Assembly: GCA_023391185.1 (NCBI GenBank)
Contig: JAEWBI010000020.1
Span: 16,949 to 80,948, forward strand
DNA from: Bacillota bacterium
GTDB taxonomy: Bacteria; Bacillota_I; Bacilli_A; RF39; UBA660
Direction of reading: 5' to 3'
DNA length: 64,000 nucleotides
The notes below the pieces were generated by a model that saw nothing but the letters and a program-made list of their open reading frames with translations, made no database searches and was not told where the DNA came from. Each line of letters starts with the position of its first letter. The first letter of the stretch is position 1. Position numbers and translations under genes: made by a program. Of this stretch, positions 9,743 through 18,932 are shown in pieces.

Positions 9743-9771
9743 ATTATACTATATGTATTTTTTTGATGCAA
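9743..9771 (-). promoter_or_regulatory. Sigma A promoter of the polysaccharide genes
   Basis: TTGCAT (9766-9771) - 17 nt - TATAAT (9743-9748) on the minus strand, starting just after the sigma-factor stop. It implies that the two polysaccharide genes can be expressed vegetatively, independently of the sporulation genes around them. Confidence 0.7.
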
Positions 9772-9777
9772 CAGTAC

Positions 9778-10434
9778 CTAGTTCAAATTATTTCTTAGTT
9801 TTGTTAAGACTTTTTGTTCTTTTCTTGATACTTGGACTTGTGTCATACCCAAATTGCTAGCTGTTTGCATTTGAGTCTTATCATCAAAATATCTATTTCT
9901 TATAATTTCAAGTTCAGCTGAATCAAGTTTTGTAAGTTCTTGCTTTAAAGCAATTAAAGTGTTAATATCTAGACTTTTAGCTGGTATAGTTTCATGAAGA
10001 GTTACCTCTTTTGAATCACAAGCAATTGGTTCGTCAATACTTTTCACTTCCCTTTTGCTATTTAAAGCTTCGTTAACTAGTTCCTCAGGTATACCAAGAA
10101 AACTAGATAATTCACTTGTTGTTGGTAATCTATATAATCTTTGTGCCAACATATTTGACGCTTGCTCTATTTTAGAATTTAATGAACTAATATTTCTACT
10201 TATCTTTATAGATTTGTCTTCTCTTATAAACTTTTTCATTTCTCCTAAAATATATGTATAGGCATATGTCGTAAATTTTATATCAAAACTTTCATTATAA
10301 TTTTGATATGCTTTTATCATTCCTATTACTCCTACTTGAAACAAATCTTCCTTATTACCATAATTACTAAAATAATTAGTAATTGAATAAATTAAATTTT
10401 GATTATTTAGTATTACTTGTTCAATAGGTTCCAT
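9778..10434 (-). CDS. sigF: Sporulation RNA polymerase sigma factor, SigF type
   Basis: 218 residues (Bacillus SigF is ~255). Region 2: DLFQVGVIGMIKAYQNY, FDIKFTTYAYTYILGEMKKF and IREDKSIKISR. Region 3: LAQRLYRLPTTSELSSFLGI. Region 4: RYFDDKTQMQTASNLGMTQV followed by QVSR, the SigB/F/G helix-turn-helix. The N-terminal extension is short. SD AAGGAG. It follows the STAS gene by 11 nt, and spoVAC-AD-AE lie downstream, as in the classical spoIIA-spoVA region, which is the reason for preferring SigF over SigG. Odd: there is no gene for the anti-sigma kinase SpoIIAB, which should sit between STAS and sigma. Confidence 0.85.
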   Translation of the reverse strand: MEPIEQVILNNQNLIYSITNYFSNYGNKEDLFQVGVIGMIKAYQNYNESFDIKFTTYAYTYILGEMKKFIREDKSIKISRNISSLNSKIEQASNMLAQRLYRLPTTSELSSFLGIPEELVNEALNSKREVKSIDEPIACDSKEVTLHETIPAKSLDINTLIALKQELTKLDSAELEIIRNRYFDDKTQMQTASNLGMTQVQVSRKEQKVLTKLRNNLN

Positions 10435-10445
10435 TTTTTATCTCC

Positions 10446-10787
10446 TTAAATATTAAATATATTTAATGCTGTTAATTCATTACTAGTTATGGGAATAAAA
10501 CCTTTCATACCTTTTGTAAAGGCGCTTTCTACTGTACTATTTATATTACATATTATTGAATCACCATGATTTTTTTTGCATAATTCATAATTATATATTA
10601 AAGAATTTATGCCATTAACATCTATTTCACTTATGTTTTCTAGATTAAAAACAATGTTCCGTATACCATTGTCAAAAATCATTTCAGAGACATCTTCGTA
10701 TAATTTATTACTTGTCTCACCATTTAATTTACCATCTAATCTAATAAATAGAATCCCTTTTATAAACTCCATTTCTATTTCGAGCAT
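10446..10787 (-). CDS. spoIIAA: STAS-domain SpoIIAA-like anti-anti-sigma factor lacking the phospho-serine
   Basis: 113 residues, one STAS domain: IKGILFIRLDGKLNGETS at the start, then IRNIVFNLENISEIDVNGIN. In SpoIIAA and RsbV the equivalent of the last segment reads D-S-S-G, and the second Ser is phosphorylated by the anti-sigma kinase. Here it reads D-V-N-G, so the switch residue is absent. SD AGGAAGGTG. First gene of the unit with the sigma factor. Either sigma F is controlled without the SpoIIAB phosphorylation cycle in this lineage, or the kinase is encoded elsewhere and acts differently. The family is clear; the symbol rests on synteny. Confidence 0.8.
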   Translation of the reverse strand: MLEIEMEFIKGILFIRLDGKLNGETSNKLYEDVSEMIFDNGIRNIVFNLENISEIDVNGINSLIYNYELCKKNHGDSIICNINSTVESAFTKGMKGFIPITSNELTALNIFNI

Positions 10788-10853
10788 TTAATCACCTTCC
10801 TATATAATTTAGCACAACTTTTCTGGCAATTATTCAATTTCGACAAAACTAGA

Positions 10854-12239
10854 CTATTTTTTCAAAAGTCTTTTTTCGACAAATTTATCCATAACAAATA
10901 TTATCGTTAGGCAAACAAGAATTATAGGAAAATTAATTGATTGTTTTCTTAATGTTTTCTCTTCATCAAAAGATTTTCTCTCCTCTAATTCTTTTATTTT
11001 TAACTTGTAATTATTTATTTCTTCCTTTAATAAATTTATCTCCTTAGTACTTGAAATTATATTTTCTTTAATTTCTAAATTCTTTTCATCAACACTATAT
11101 GTTGCTGATTTAGCTGCATCTAATAAGTAATCTATGTACTGTTCTTGCTGTTTTAAAGCATATAAATAGTTATCCTTTATATCAACTTTTACAGTAGTTG
11201 ATACAGTCTTAAACGGTAATATAAAATTAATATTATAAGTTCCGTTAATATTAGGATTTAAATTACTTGTTATATCAATATTATCTACTGTGCTTTCTAA
11301 TATAAAATCTTTTAAATTAATGTTTTTATCATCAATAATTAAATCATCTTTAATAACAACTTTATCACGCACCCGATATCTATAATATGTTTTATAATCT
11401 TCATAATCAATTTTGAATTCTTCAGTTTCCTCTGATAAGTATAAATCCTCATATATTTTTGTAGTAAATTCTTGTCTTTTTAGTAGATAATTATTACGAT
11501 ATGCAAGATAGTTATCAATAATTTTTCCATTTATTTCACTATCACAGTAGACAGTATTCGTTGTATTTAAATATAATTCTTCAACATCATAAAAATTATG
11601 TACAAAGAATGTTGTGTTTGTTTCAGAAGAATCATCAATCAAAGAATTAACAAATATTTTTTTACTAAATGGATCACTATCATTATTCATATATAAAGCT
11701 AAATTTGCTTTAGCATTCTCTTGTTTTTTTATAGATATGTTTATTTCTAAATCACCTAAGTTATAATCTTTATCAATATAAAAAATAAACATATCATTTG
11801 TATACATATCAAAATTAGCATTATCTATTAAAACTTCATCTGTTTTAGTATTAAAAGCAAAGATGTGATTAACATGTAGGTTCCTATCTAAGTTTTTTAA
11901 ATAAAAATACTTAAGTTTCTTGAATGGTTGATATGTATATGCATTACACTGTTCTATTTGATAATTAATATCTAGTAAATCTTTATCTTTTACCCAATTA
12001 GAATAAATATTAGGATAATCACCTGTTTCTTTATGTAATTGATCTTCTACATATTGGTAATCTATTTTTTCTTTGTACGCATGATATAATTTTTTGGTTT
12101 CTACTAAAGTAACATCATTAGATTTTTGTTCAAGTTCGGAATAACTTGTAAAATCTCCATAGTCCCCATAGTAAGTTTTAGCAGACACAGGCTTAATAAA
12201 ACTACATATTAACCCTATAAAAATTAATGTTTTTTTCAT
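10854..12239 (-). CDS. Exported protein with C-terminal coiled coil and membrane anchor
   Basis: Not recognised; 461 residues. A cleavable-looking signal peptide (MKKTLIFIGLICSFIKPVSA) precedes an extracytoplasmic body of about 370 residues that looks beta-rich, with repeated Asp/Asn/Tyr clusters. A heptad-rich Lys/Glu segment (roughly 385-430) suggests a coiled coil. It ends with one transmembrane helix and a short basic tail (KFVEKRLLKK). It should therefore sit on the outer face of the membrane, anchored at its C-terminus. SD GGGAGGTG. It stands alone between clpC's terminator and the spoIIAA unit; no functional link is claimed. Confidence 0.8.
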   Translation of the reverse strand: MKKTLIFIGLICSFIKPVSAKTYYGDYGDFTSYSELEQKSNDVTLVETKKLYHAYKEKIDYQYVEDQLHKETGDYPNIYSNWVKDKDLLDINYQIEQCNAYTYQPFKKLKYFYLKNLDRNLHVNHIFAFNTKTDEVLIDNANFDMYTNDMFIFYIDKDYNLGDLEINISIKKQENAKANLALYMNNDSDPFSKKIFVNSLIDDSSETNTTFFVHNFYDVEELYLNTTNTVYCDSEINGKIIDNYLAYRNNYLLKRQEFTTKIYEDLYLSEETEEFKIDYEDYKTYYRYRVRDKVVIKDDLIIDDKNINLKDFILESTVDNIDITSNLNPNINGTYNINFILPFKTVSTTVKVDIKDNYLYALKQQEQYIDYLLDAAKSATYSVDEKNLEIKENIISSTKEINLLKEEINNYKLKIKELEERKSFDEEKTLRKQSINFPIILVCLTIIFVMDKFVEKRLLKK

Positions 12240-12301
12240 TTTTCACCTCCCTATTTATATGTTATAAGAGAAAATTTATATTTCCTTTTTATAATTCAAA
12301 T

Positions 12302-12329
12302 AAAAGAATGTGCAAAAGCACATTCTTTT
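12302..12329 (-). terminator. Strong rho-independent terminator of clpC
   Basis: 12-bp perfect stem AAAAGAATGTGC with complement and a 4-nt loop, ending in T's on both strands. It follows the clpC stop by 17 nt. Confidence 0.85.
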
Positions 12330-12346
12330 AAGTATATTATTTAAAA

Positions 12347-14659
12347 CTATACACATGTATAATTTTCTATTGAATTAATATTAATTTTGTTATTACCATT
12401 TATTACTTCGCTTATTACAATATTCTCATAAACATCACGAATTATTTTATCTATCTTACGGGCACCAAAATCTTTAAAATTAGATTTATCTATTATTTCA
12501 TCAATAATTTTCTTGTTATATTCAACAACTATTTGTTTTTTTGCATATTTTAGTTTAATACTTTGTAACTTATCAGTAACTATTTTTATTAAATCACTTC
12601 TATTTAAATAGTTAAACGATATTGTGTCATCTATACGATTAATGAAGGCTGTAGAGAACGATTCTTTTTGCTTACTTACTAAATTACTATCTTCTTTTAC
12701 AAAGCCAATTGGATTATTTTCAAATCCTACATTGGTAGTCATAATAATAATCACATTATTAAATAATACTTCTCTACCCATTGCGTCTTTTATTTTACTA
12801 TCCTCTAATATTTGAAAAAATAAATTTAATACATCATTATGAGCTTTTTCTATTTCATCTAAAATTAGTACAGTATTAGGTTTATTTCTTATATCCTCAA
12901 GTATATTATGATTATCACTATATCCAACATATCCTGGAGGAGCACCCACTATCTTACTTATTGAATGAGGTTCTCTAAACTCACTCATATCTAATTTTAT
13001 AGTATTTCTTTTGCCAACCATGAATTCTCCAAATAGTGAAGCTAGATAGGTCTTTCCAACGCCAGATGGCCCTGAAAATAAGAATGAATAACATCTATTA
13101 TCTTCTTTTAATCCAAGTTTTATTCTCTTCCCTATTTTTACAATTTGGTCAATTGCGTATTTTTGACCAATAATGTTTTCTTTGAGTTTCGTTTCTAACT
13201 TGTTTACATTTTTAATATCAGTAGAAGTTACTTCATAAACAGGGATTTTACTTCTTGTTGAAATAACTTTAGCTACATCTTCCCTAGATACTTTGTTTAA
13301 AACTTTCTTTTTATTTAGTTTTAACTCTAATATATTCACTTTATCCTGAATTAAATTCTCTTCATTCTTTAATTCTTTAGCTAAAACATAGTTATCATCA
13401 AGAATACTTTTCCTTTTGTTTAATTTAATTGTTTCGACCTTTAATAATAAATCATTATATTCCTTTATTAATTTATTTTCTTTTATGCTTGCTTTCGCAC
13501 AAACTTCATCAAGTATATCTATTGCTTTATCAGGTTGTTTTCGGTCATAAATATATTTTTCAGATAATTCAATAATTAATTCAATAATATCATCATTTAA
13601 TTTAACCATATGATAGTTTTCATATATAGGTTTTAATTTTAATAGTATCTTTTTTGTTTCTTCTCTGTTTGGTGGCTCAATAAAGACTTTTTGAAATCTT
13701 CTTTCTAGAGCAGCATCATTTTCAATATACTTTTTATATTCTTCTGTTGTTGTAGCTCCAATACATTTAAGTTTATTTCGAGCGAGAGATGGTTTAAATA
13801 TGTTTGAGGCATCAATTGCACCTTCAGCACCACCAGCGCCAACTAGAGTATGAATCTCATCTATAAATAGAATTATTTCCTCATTATCTTCAACTTCCTT
13901 TAATATCTTTTTAAGACGCTCCTCAAATTCTCCACGATACTTAGTTCCTGCCACAGTACTTGCCATATCAACACTAATTATTCTTTTATTTTTCAAACTA
14001 TTTGGTACTTGTTTTTTCGCTATACGACTACTTAATTCTTCAACTATAGCAGTCTTTCCAACCCCTGCATCTCCAATTAATAGTGGGTTATTTTTAGTTC
14101 TACGCATTAATATTTCAATAATCCTATTTAATTCTTCTTCTCTACCTATGACAGGATCTAATTCATTATTTTCAGCTTTTTTATTTAAATCAATTCCTAT
14201 TTCTTCTAATAATAATTTCTTCGTCTTTTTCTTTTTGTCTGCCTTATTTATATAGAATTCTTTATATAAACTATCTATATCTACTTCCATAGAAAGAAGT
14301 ATTCTTATTGCAATACCTTCTCCTTCATCAAGTAAGTTTAGAAACAGGTGTTCTATCATTACCTCGCTGTTTGAATCTTTACTATCAACAATAGAATTTT
14401 CTATAATTCTTCTAAGCATAGGAGTATATAAAAACCATTCGCTTTGCTTACTACCCATGCCAATTATGTTTATTATTTCCTTTTTGACATTTTCATAATT
14501 TATATTATATTCCATTAATTTTTTGCTTACATTATTTTTTCCCTTTAATATAGCAAGTAAAAGGTGTTCACTTCCTATATAAGGGTGTTTTAAATTACTC
14601 ATTTCCTCTTTTGCTGCAACTATAACTACTCTTGCTTCTTCTGAAAAATTCCCAAACAT
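12347..14659 (-). CDS. clpC: ClpC, AAA+ unfoldase subunit of the Clp protease
   Basis: 770 residues from [12 protein letters not shown]. The ATG at 14659 is chosen because GAGGAG lies 9 nt upstream; earlier in-frame ATGs lack an SD. Clp N-domain with two repeats (residues 1-145), first Walker A GDAGVGKT with LFIDEIHTL, a middle Lys/Glu-rich coiled segment (about 390-460), second Walker A GPSGVGKT with [10 protein letters not shown], and a C-terminal D2-small domain. It unfolds substrates for ClpP. The usual companions ctsR-mcsA-mcsB are not next to it, and no CtsR heptad repeat was seen upstream, so its regulation differs from the Bacillus operon. Confidence 0.93.
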   Translation of the reverse strand: MFGNFSEEARVVIVAAKEEMSNLKHPYIGSEHLLLAILKGKNNVSKKLMEYNINYENVKKEIINIIGMGSKQSEWFLYTPMLRRIIENSIVDSKDSNSEVMIEHLFLNLLDEGEGIAIRILLSMEVDIDSLYKEFYINKADKKKKTKKLLLEEIGIDLNKKAENNELDPVIGREEELNRIIEILMRRTKNNPLLIGDAGVGKTAIVEELSSRIAKKQVPNSLKNKRIISVDMASTVAGTKYRGEFEERLKKILKEVEDNEEIILFIDEIHTLVGAGGAEGAIDASNIFKPSLARNKLKCIGATTTEEYKKYIENDAALERRFQKVFIEPPNREETKKILLKLKPIYENYHMVKLNDDIIELIIELSEKYIYDRKQPDKAIDILDEVCAKASIKENKLIKEYNDLLLKVETIKLNKRKSILDDNYVLAKELKNEENLIQDKVNILELKLNKKKVLNKVSREDVAKVISTRSKIPVYEVTSTDIKNVNKLETKLKENIIGQKYAIDQIVKIGKRIKLGLKEDNRCYSFLFSGPSGVGKTYLASLFGEFMVGKRNTIKLDMSEFREPHSISKIVGAPPGYVGYSDNHNILEDIRNKPNTVLILDEIEKAHNDVLNLFFQILEDSKIKDAMGREVLFNNVIIIMTTNVGFENNPIGFVKEDSNLVSKQKESFSTAFINRIDDTISFNYLNRSDLIKIVTDKLQSIKLKYAKKQIVVEYNKKIIDEIIDKSNFKDFGARKIDKIIRDVYENIVISEVINGNNKININSIENYTCV

Positions 14660-14744
14660 AATAATCATCTCCTCTAGTATTATTCTATGACTATTATGAT
14701 AAATATTTTGTCTTTTAAACACAGGAAATAAAAAAAAGAAGTAA

Positions 14745-17015
14745 TTATTTTTTACTTCCTTTATTTATTTCTTTATAAGTTACTACTCCAATCAAAGCTA
14801 ATCCTATAAATAATAAGTATAGCCATGATGGAATAACCTGCCATATATTTCTTAATTGATATAAGATATTTATTATTGTAAAACAAATACCAGTTACAAA
14901 TAGATTACGATAATCATCATCTATTAAACCTATCAATATTAATATTAGTGATACTAGACCAGCATATAATCCTGTCAAAACACTATTACTAAATATTATT
15001 ATTAGTAATGATATTACTGATATTATTGTAGATAGTAAGCTTGCTTTATTTTTATCTTTGATAACATTTTTACATGTTAAATATGTCATATAAAATACTA
15101 CAGTGAAAGTTAAAATAAGTGTAAACTCTTTATCCATAACATATTTATCAATTATATTAGTAATTGGAAAAATAAGTGCATATCCTGTTATAACATAAGA
15201 TATTTTATCTTTTCTAGTAAATATCATTATACTAATAAATGATAGTAATGAAATTAGTGAAAGATATGCTTCACTGTATGAGAAGAAACTTCTACTAAAT
15301 GTTAGATAAATAACTGAAAGCATAAATAATAATAACGGAGTTTTAACTTGTTTTAAAATTGATGCCTTTGATATTGAAGCATATATATAAGTAGCTACTG
15401 ACATAAGTACTATAATCATTTCAGAAATAAGTTCTTTATCAGTATAGTTTGTAAAAGCGGCTAAGAAAAGAGCAATTAAAGTAATTATTATGTTTACTTC
15501 ATTTATAGCTGTTTTTTTAGAAAAATATGCCATTAATCCATATATAAAAGTTGCTAGAACAAGTATTTGAACCGAAGTAAAATTTAATATACATAGACCT
15601 AAAGCTAAAATAATTGGTCCCACTTTAATAGGAGTTAAATAGTATTCATATTTTAATTTATCTTCACTTTTCATAAGCATTAAATATATCATTGATGTCA
15701 TAAATATCATTATAGCACATCCAATTATGGTATATGTATCTCCATATGTTATGTATGAAAATGAAAGACTAGGCATATAAGATATTTCAATATTTGTTAA
15801 AAAAGCTATAAGCATTAATATATTCGCTAATATTATATATGTTTTTGCAAATTCTTTATATTTTAGTAGGAACTTTGTATACATAAGAATGCTATATAAT
15901 ACAGAAATTGCAGCAATTATAGTTATAACTATAAAATAACATGAATAGTTAAGAGAATAACTTCCTAAGAAGATTATCATGTTTACTGCTAAACCATTTA
16001 AGAATGATAGTTTACTATCCTTTTCTTTAGTAGTTATAAATAATATTGATGAAATTAATACTACACTATTTAGTATAATAGCAAGATTACTTATTTGTGC
16101 AAAACTACCTATCGTAAATAATCCTAACATATATGATGCAAATAAAGTGAAATTCTTAATACCAATAATTCTCTTTATTTTATCTTTTGGAACTATATTT
16201 AAAATTAGTAAGATTAAATTGATTATTAACAAATTAAATCCTAATTCAAGTTTAAAATAATTAAATAAGTAGATTATTGCTACTATTAGTGTTAAATATG
16301 TTGGTGTAATTAAATTAACATTATTATATTTCTTATATGATATATATAATAAGAAAGATATTAATAAAGCATTTGAAGAGCAATATAAACTTGATCCTAA
16401 GCCTTGAGTAGAAAGATACTGTCCAAATATACCAAAATAGCCTATTGAATAATAAGAACACCAAACAAAACAGATACCAAGTAAATAATAAACAATAGAA
16501 GATCTTTTTAGATCAAAAGTTTTTTCACATAAATAAGATAGCCCAAAAAATAATCCAGCTCCAACAACAAGTGAAAGTGTCTTTATTATATCTGGGATAC
16601 CATTCCAAGAAGTGCTAGCAAAAATAAAACCAGCTAATACTACCATAAATACACCAAGTTTTAATAAAATATCTAATTTCCTTTTCTCTGGATCTAGTTT
16701 TTCTCTATTTATCGCATTCATAGGTGAACCACGACGATAATCATTACCACTTAATAAGTTAATTTTATCAACTGCAAGAAGTAATACTACTGCAGAAATT
16801 GGATTAGCAAATAGTAATAGTATACCTATAATTAATATTATAGATTTGTCTCTTTTGATTTCAAAATCTGACTTATTAGCTAGATTATATAAATACATCC
16901 CTGTAATTAATAATATTATACTTCTAATAATTCCAAAACTTCTAAAGTTATATAAGACACTTAAAGCTATAAAAATAAAATTTAATACTCCACAAAACCT
17001 GAATTTTTCACGCAT
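14745..17015 (-). CDS. Large polytopic membrane protein of unknown function
   Basis: 756 residues, composed almost entirely of hydrophobic helices (about 20 or more) with short loops. The only sizeable hydrophilic stretch is near residues 85-115 (NDYRRGSPMNAINREKL). The general layout recalls DUF2157/DUF2339-type membrane proteins, but no diagnostic motif was recognised. It lies 85 nt upstream of clpC on the same strand and has its own -10 element, so cotranscription with clpC is possible. No transporter or enzyme signature was seen. Confidence 0.75.
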   Translation of the reverse strand: MREKFRFCGVLNFIFIALSVLYNFRSFGIIRSIILLITGMYLYNLANKSDFEIKRDKSIILIIGILLLFANPISAVVLLLAVDKINLLSGNDYRRGSPMNAINREKLDPEKRKLDILLKLGVFMVVLAGFIFASTSWNGIPDIIKTLSLVVGAGLFFGLSYLCEKTFDLKRSSIVYYLLGICFVWCSYYSIGYFGIFGQYLSTQGLGSSLYCSSNALLISFLLYISYKKYNNVNLITPTYLTLIVAIIYLFNYFKLELGFNLLIINLILLILNIVPKDKIKRIIGIKNFTLFASYMLGLFTIGSFAQISNLAIILNSVVLISSILFITTKEKDSKLSFLNGLAVNMIIFLGSYSLNYSCYFIVITIIAAISVLYSILMYTKFLLKYKEFAKTYIILANILMLIAFLTNIEISYMPSLSFSYITYGDTYTIIGCAIMIFMTSMIYLMLMKSEDKLKYEYYLTPIKVGPIILALGLCILNFTSVQILVLATFIYGLMAYFSKKTAINEVNIIITLIALFLAAFTNYTDKELISEMIIVLMSVATYIYASISKASILKQVKTPLLLFMLSVIYLTFSRSFFSYSEAYLSLISLLSFISIMIFTRKDKISYVITGYALIFPITNIIDKYVMDKEFTLILTFTVVFYMTYLTCKNVIKDKNKASLLSTIISVISLLIIIFSNSVLTGLYAGLVSLILILIGLIDDDYRNLFVTGICFTIINILYQLRNIWQVIPSWLYLLFIGLALIGVVTYKEINKGSKK

Positions 17016-17040
17016 ACAAAAACCTACCTTCTTTATAATA

Positions 17041-17049
17041 ATTATATCA
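17041..17049 (-). promoter_or_regulatory. Extended -10 promoter for the polytopic membrane protein gene
   Basis: TGATATAAT on the minus strand, 26 nt upstream of the start codon, just after the ABC exporter's terminator. It is followed by ATTATA, so the -10 is part of a small palindrome. No clear -35. Confidence 0.45.
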
Positions 17050-17054
17050 CTATA

Positions 17055-17086
17055 TAAAAAAAAATATAAGATATTATCTTATATTT
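17055..17086 (-). terminator. Rho-independent terminator of the ABC exporter operon
   Basis: Stem AAATATAAGA/TCTTATATTT with a 5-nt loop and a T-run on the minus strand. The stop codon of the 617-residue ABC gene (17079-17081) lies in the arm. Confidence 0.75.
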
Positions 17087-18932
17087 CTGTTTCTTCAAAT
17101 TGAGAGTTATATAAATTTGCGTAAAATCCACCTTTTTCAAGTAAATCATTATGTGTTCCAGTTTCTACTATATCACCTTTATCCATTACTAATATTAAAT
17201 CAGCATTTTTTATTGTTGATAAACGATGAGCTATAACGAAACTAGTTCTACCTTCCATAAGTTTATCCATAGCTTTTTGAATTAGGATTTCAGTTCTAGT
17301 ATCTACGCTACTTGTTGCTTCATCTAAAATAAGTATTTTAGGATCGGCTAGTATAACTCTTGCTATTGTAAGAAGTTGTTTTTGTCCTTGTGATATATTA
17401 TCACTTTCTTCATTTAAAACCATGTCATATGTATCAGGAAGAGTTTTAATAAAGTGATGAACACTAGCAGCACGGCAAGCATCTTTTACTTCTTCGATAC
17501 TAGCATCAAGTTTACCATATCTAATATTATCAGCTATAGTACCACTATAAAGCCATGTATCTTGTAATACCATACCAAACTGGCTTCTTAGTTCTCCACG
17601 CTTATAGTCTCTTATATCATGTCCATCTACTATAATTTTACCACTATTTATATCGTAAAATCTCATAAGTAATTTTACCATAGTCGTTTTTCCTGCCCCA
17701 GTAGGACCTACTATTGCAATCTTTTGACCAGATTTTATTTTAGCACTAAAATTATTAATAATTGGTTGGTTTTCATTATAACCAAAACCAACATGTTCAA
17801 ATTCTATATTACCTTTAACATTTTCAGTAGATACAGCATCTTTAATATCTTTTACTTCTTCAGGTTCATTTAAGAACTCAAATACTCTTTCAGCAGCTGC
17901 TACAGTAGACTGTATCATACTTGATATTTGAGCAAGTTGTGCAATTGGTTGATTAAAGTTTCTAACATACTGTGTAAAAGAAACAATATTACCTACAGTA
18001 ATCTTATTTTTTACTGCTAAGTAACCACCTAATATAGAAACCATTACATAACTAATATTACCTACAAAACTCATAAGCGGCCACATAATACCTGATAAGA
18101 ATTGACTTTTCCATGCTGAACTAAATAACTTAGTATTACATTCATCAAATTTATCTAAAGCTTTTTCTTCACCATTAAAAGCTTTTACAACATCATGTCC
18201 TCCGTATACTTCTTCAACAATACCGTTTACTTCACCTAAGAATTCTTGTTGTTCTTTAAAGTATTTTTGAGATTTTGATACAATAAATATTACACCACCT
18301 AGAGAAATTGGTAAGATAAGTAAAGTAGCTATTGTCATAGAACCACTTATCTTTATCATCATTACAAGTACACCTATAATAGTTGCTACACTTGTAATAA
18401 TTTGACTCAAACTTTGGGATAAATTTTGTGATAATGTATCTACATCGTTAGTTATTCTTGATAAGATTTCACCATGTGTTTTCTTATCAAAATACTTCAT
18501 TGGTAATTTATTTATTTTTTCACTTAAATCTTTTCTTAATTCATATGATACTTTACAAGAAATTGAATTCATTATATATCCTTGAATATAAGAAAAGAAT
18601 GCACTTAGAACATATAATCCAAATAATAACAATAAAGTTTTATTAATTACATTAAAATTCATTTCTCCTGTACCACTTATTTTAGCAACTAAACCAGTGT
18701 ATATTTCAGTTACTACATCACCTAAAATATCTGGTCCAACTATTGAAAAAATAGTACTTAATATAGAGAATACTATTACTATAAATATACTTGCTTTATA
18801 CTTCTTCATATATTTAACAAGTTTACTAAAGGATTCTTTAAAGTTTTTTGGTTTTTCAACAACACCATGCATACCACCCATTGGGCCTCCACCCATTGGA
18901 CCGCCTTTTGATCTATTTTTTTCATTAGACAT
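17079..18932 (-). CDS. ABC exporter half-transporter (canonical ATPase site), heterodimer subunit
   Basis: 617 residues from MSNEKNRSKGG; ATG at 18932 with GAGGAGG 9 nt upstream. Gly/Met-rich N-terminus (GGPMGGGPMGGMHG), six membrane helices (about 50-330), then the nucleotide-binding domain: Walker A GPTGAGKTT, signature ISQGQKQLLTIAR, Walker B ILILDEATSSVD with the catalytic Glu, and the H-loop IAHRLST. It overlaps the partner gene by 8 nt. Type: LmrCD/BmrCD/TM287-288-like multidrug exporter. The TetR gene at the head of the operon suggests drug or toxic-compound efflux; the substrate is unknown. Confidence 0.92.
   Translation of the reverse strand: MSNEKNRSKGGPMGGGPMGGMHGVVEKPKNFKESFSKLVKYMKKYKASIFIVIVFSILSTIFSIVGPDILGDVVTEIYTGLVAKISGTGEMNFNVINKTLLLLFGLYVLSAFFSYIQGYIMNSISCKVSYELRKDLSEKINKLPMKYFDKKTHGEILSRITNDVDTLSQNLSQSLSQIITSVATIIGVLVMMIKISGSMTIATLLILPISLGGVIFIVSKSQKYFKEQQEFLGEVNGIVEEVYGGHDVVKAFNGEEKALDKFDECNTKLFSSAWKSQFLSGIMWPLMSFVGNISYVMVSILGGYLAVKNKITVGNIVSFTQYVRNFNQPIAQLAQISSMIQSTVAAAERVFEFLNEPEEVKDIKDAVSTENVKGNIEFEHVGFGYNENQPIINNFSAKIKSGQKIAIVGPTGAGKTTMVKLLMRFYDINSGKIIVDGHDIRDYKRGELRSQFGMVLQDTWLYSGTIADNIRYGKLDASIEEVKDACRAASVHHFIKTLPDTYDMVLNEESDNISQGQKQLLTIARVILADPKILILDEATSSVDTRTEILIQKAMDKLMEGRTSFVIAHRLSTIKNADLILVMDKGDIVETGTHNDLLEKGGFYANLYNSQFEETEI

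Noticed and set aside
9711..9771. Longer N-terminus for the polymerase-Alg14 fusion
   Set aside because: The upstream ATG falls in the -35 of the promoter and lacks an SD; AGGTG supports the start at 9711.
10788..10850. Sigma H promoter before the STAS-sigma operon
   Set aside because: Only a GAAT was found; no AGGA-type -35 at the right distance, and the TTGCCA/TATATA alternative would start inside the SD.
14660..14745. CtsR operator before clpC
   Set aside because: No tandem GGTCAAA-like heptads were found.
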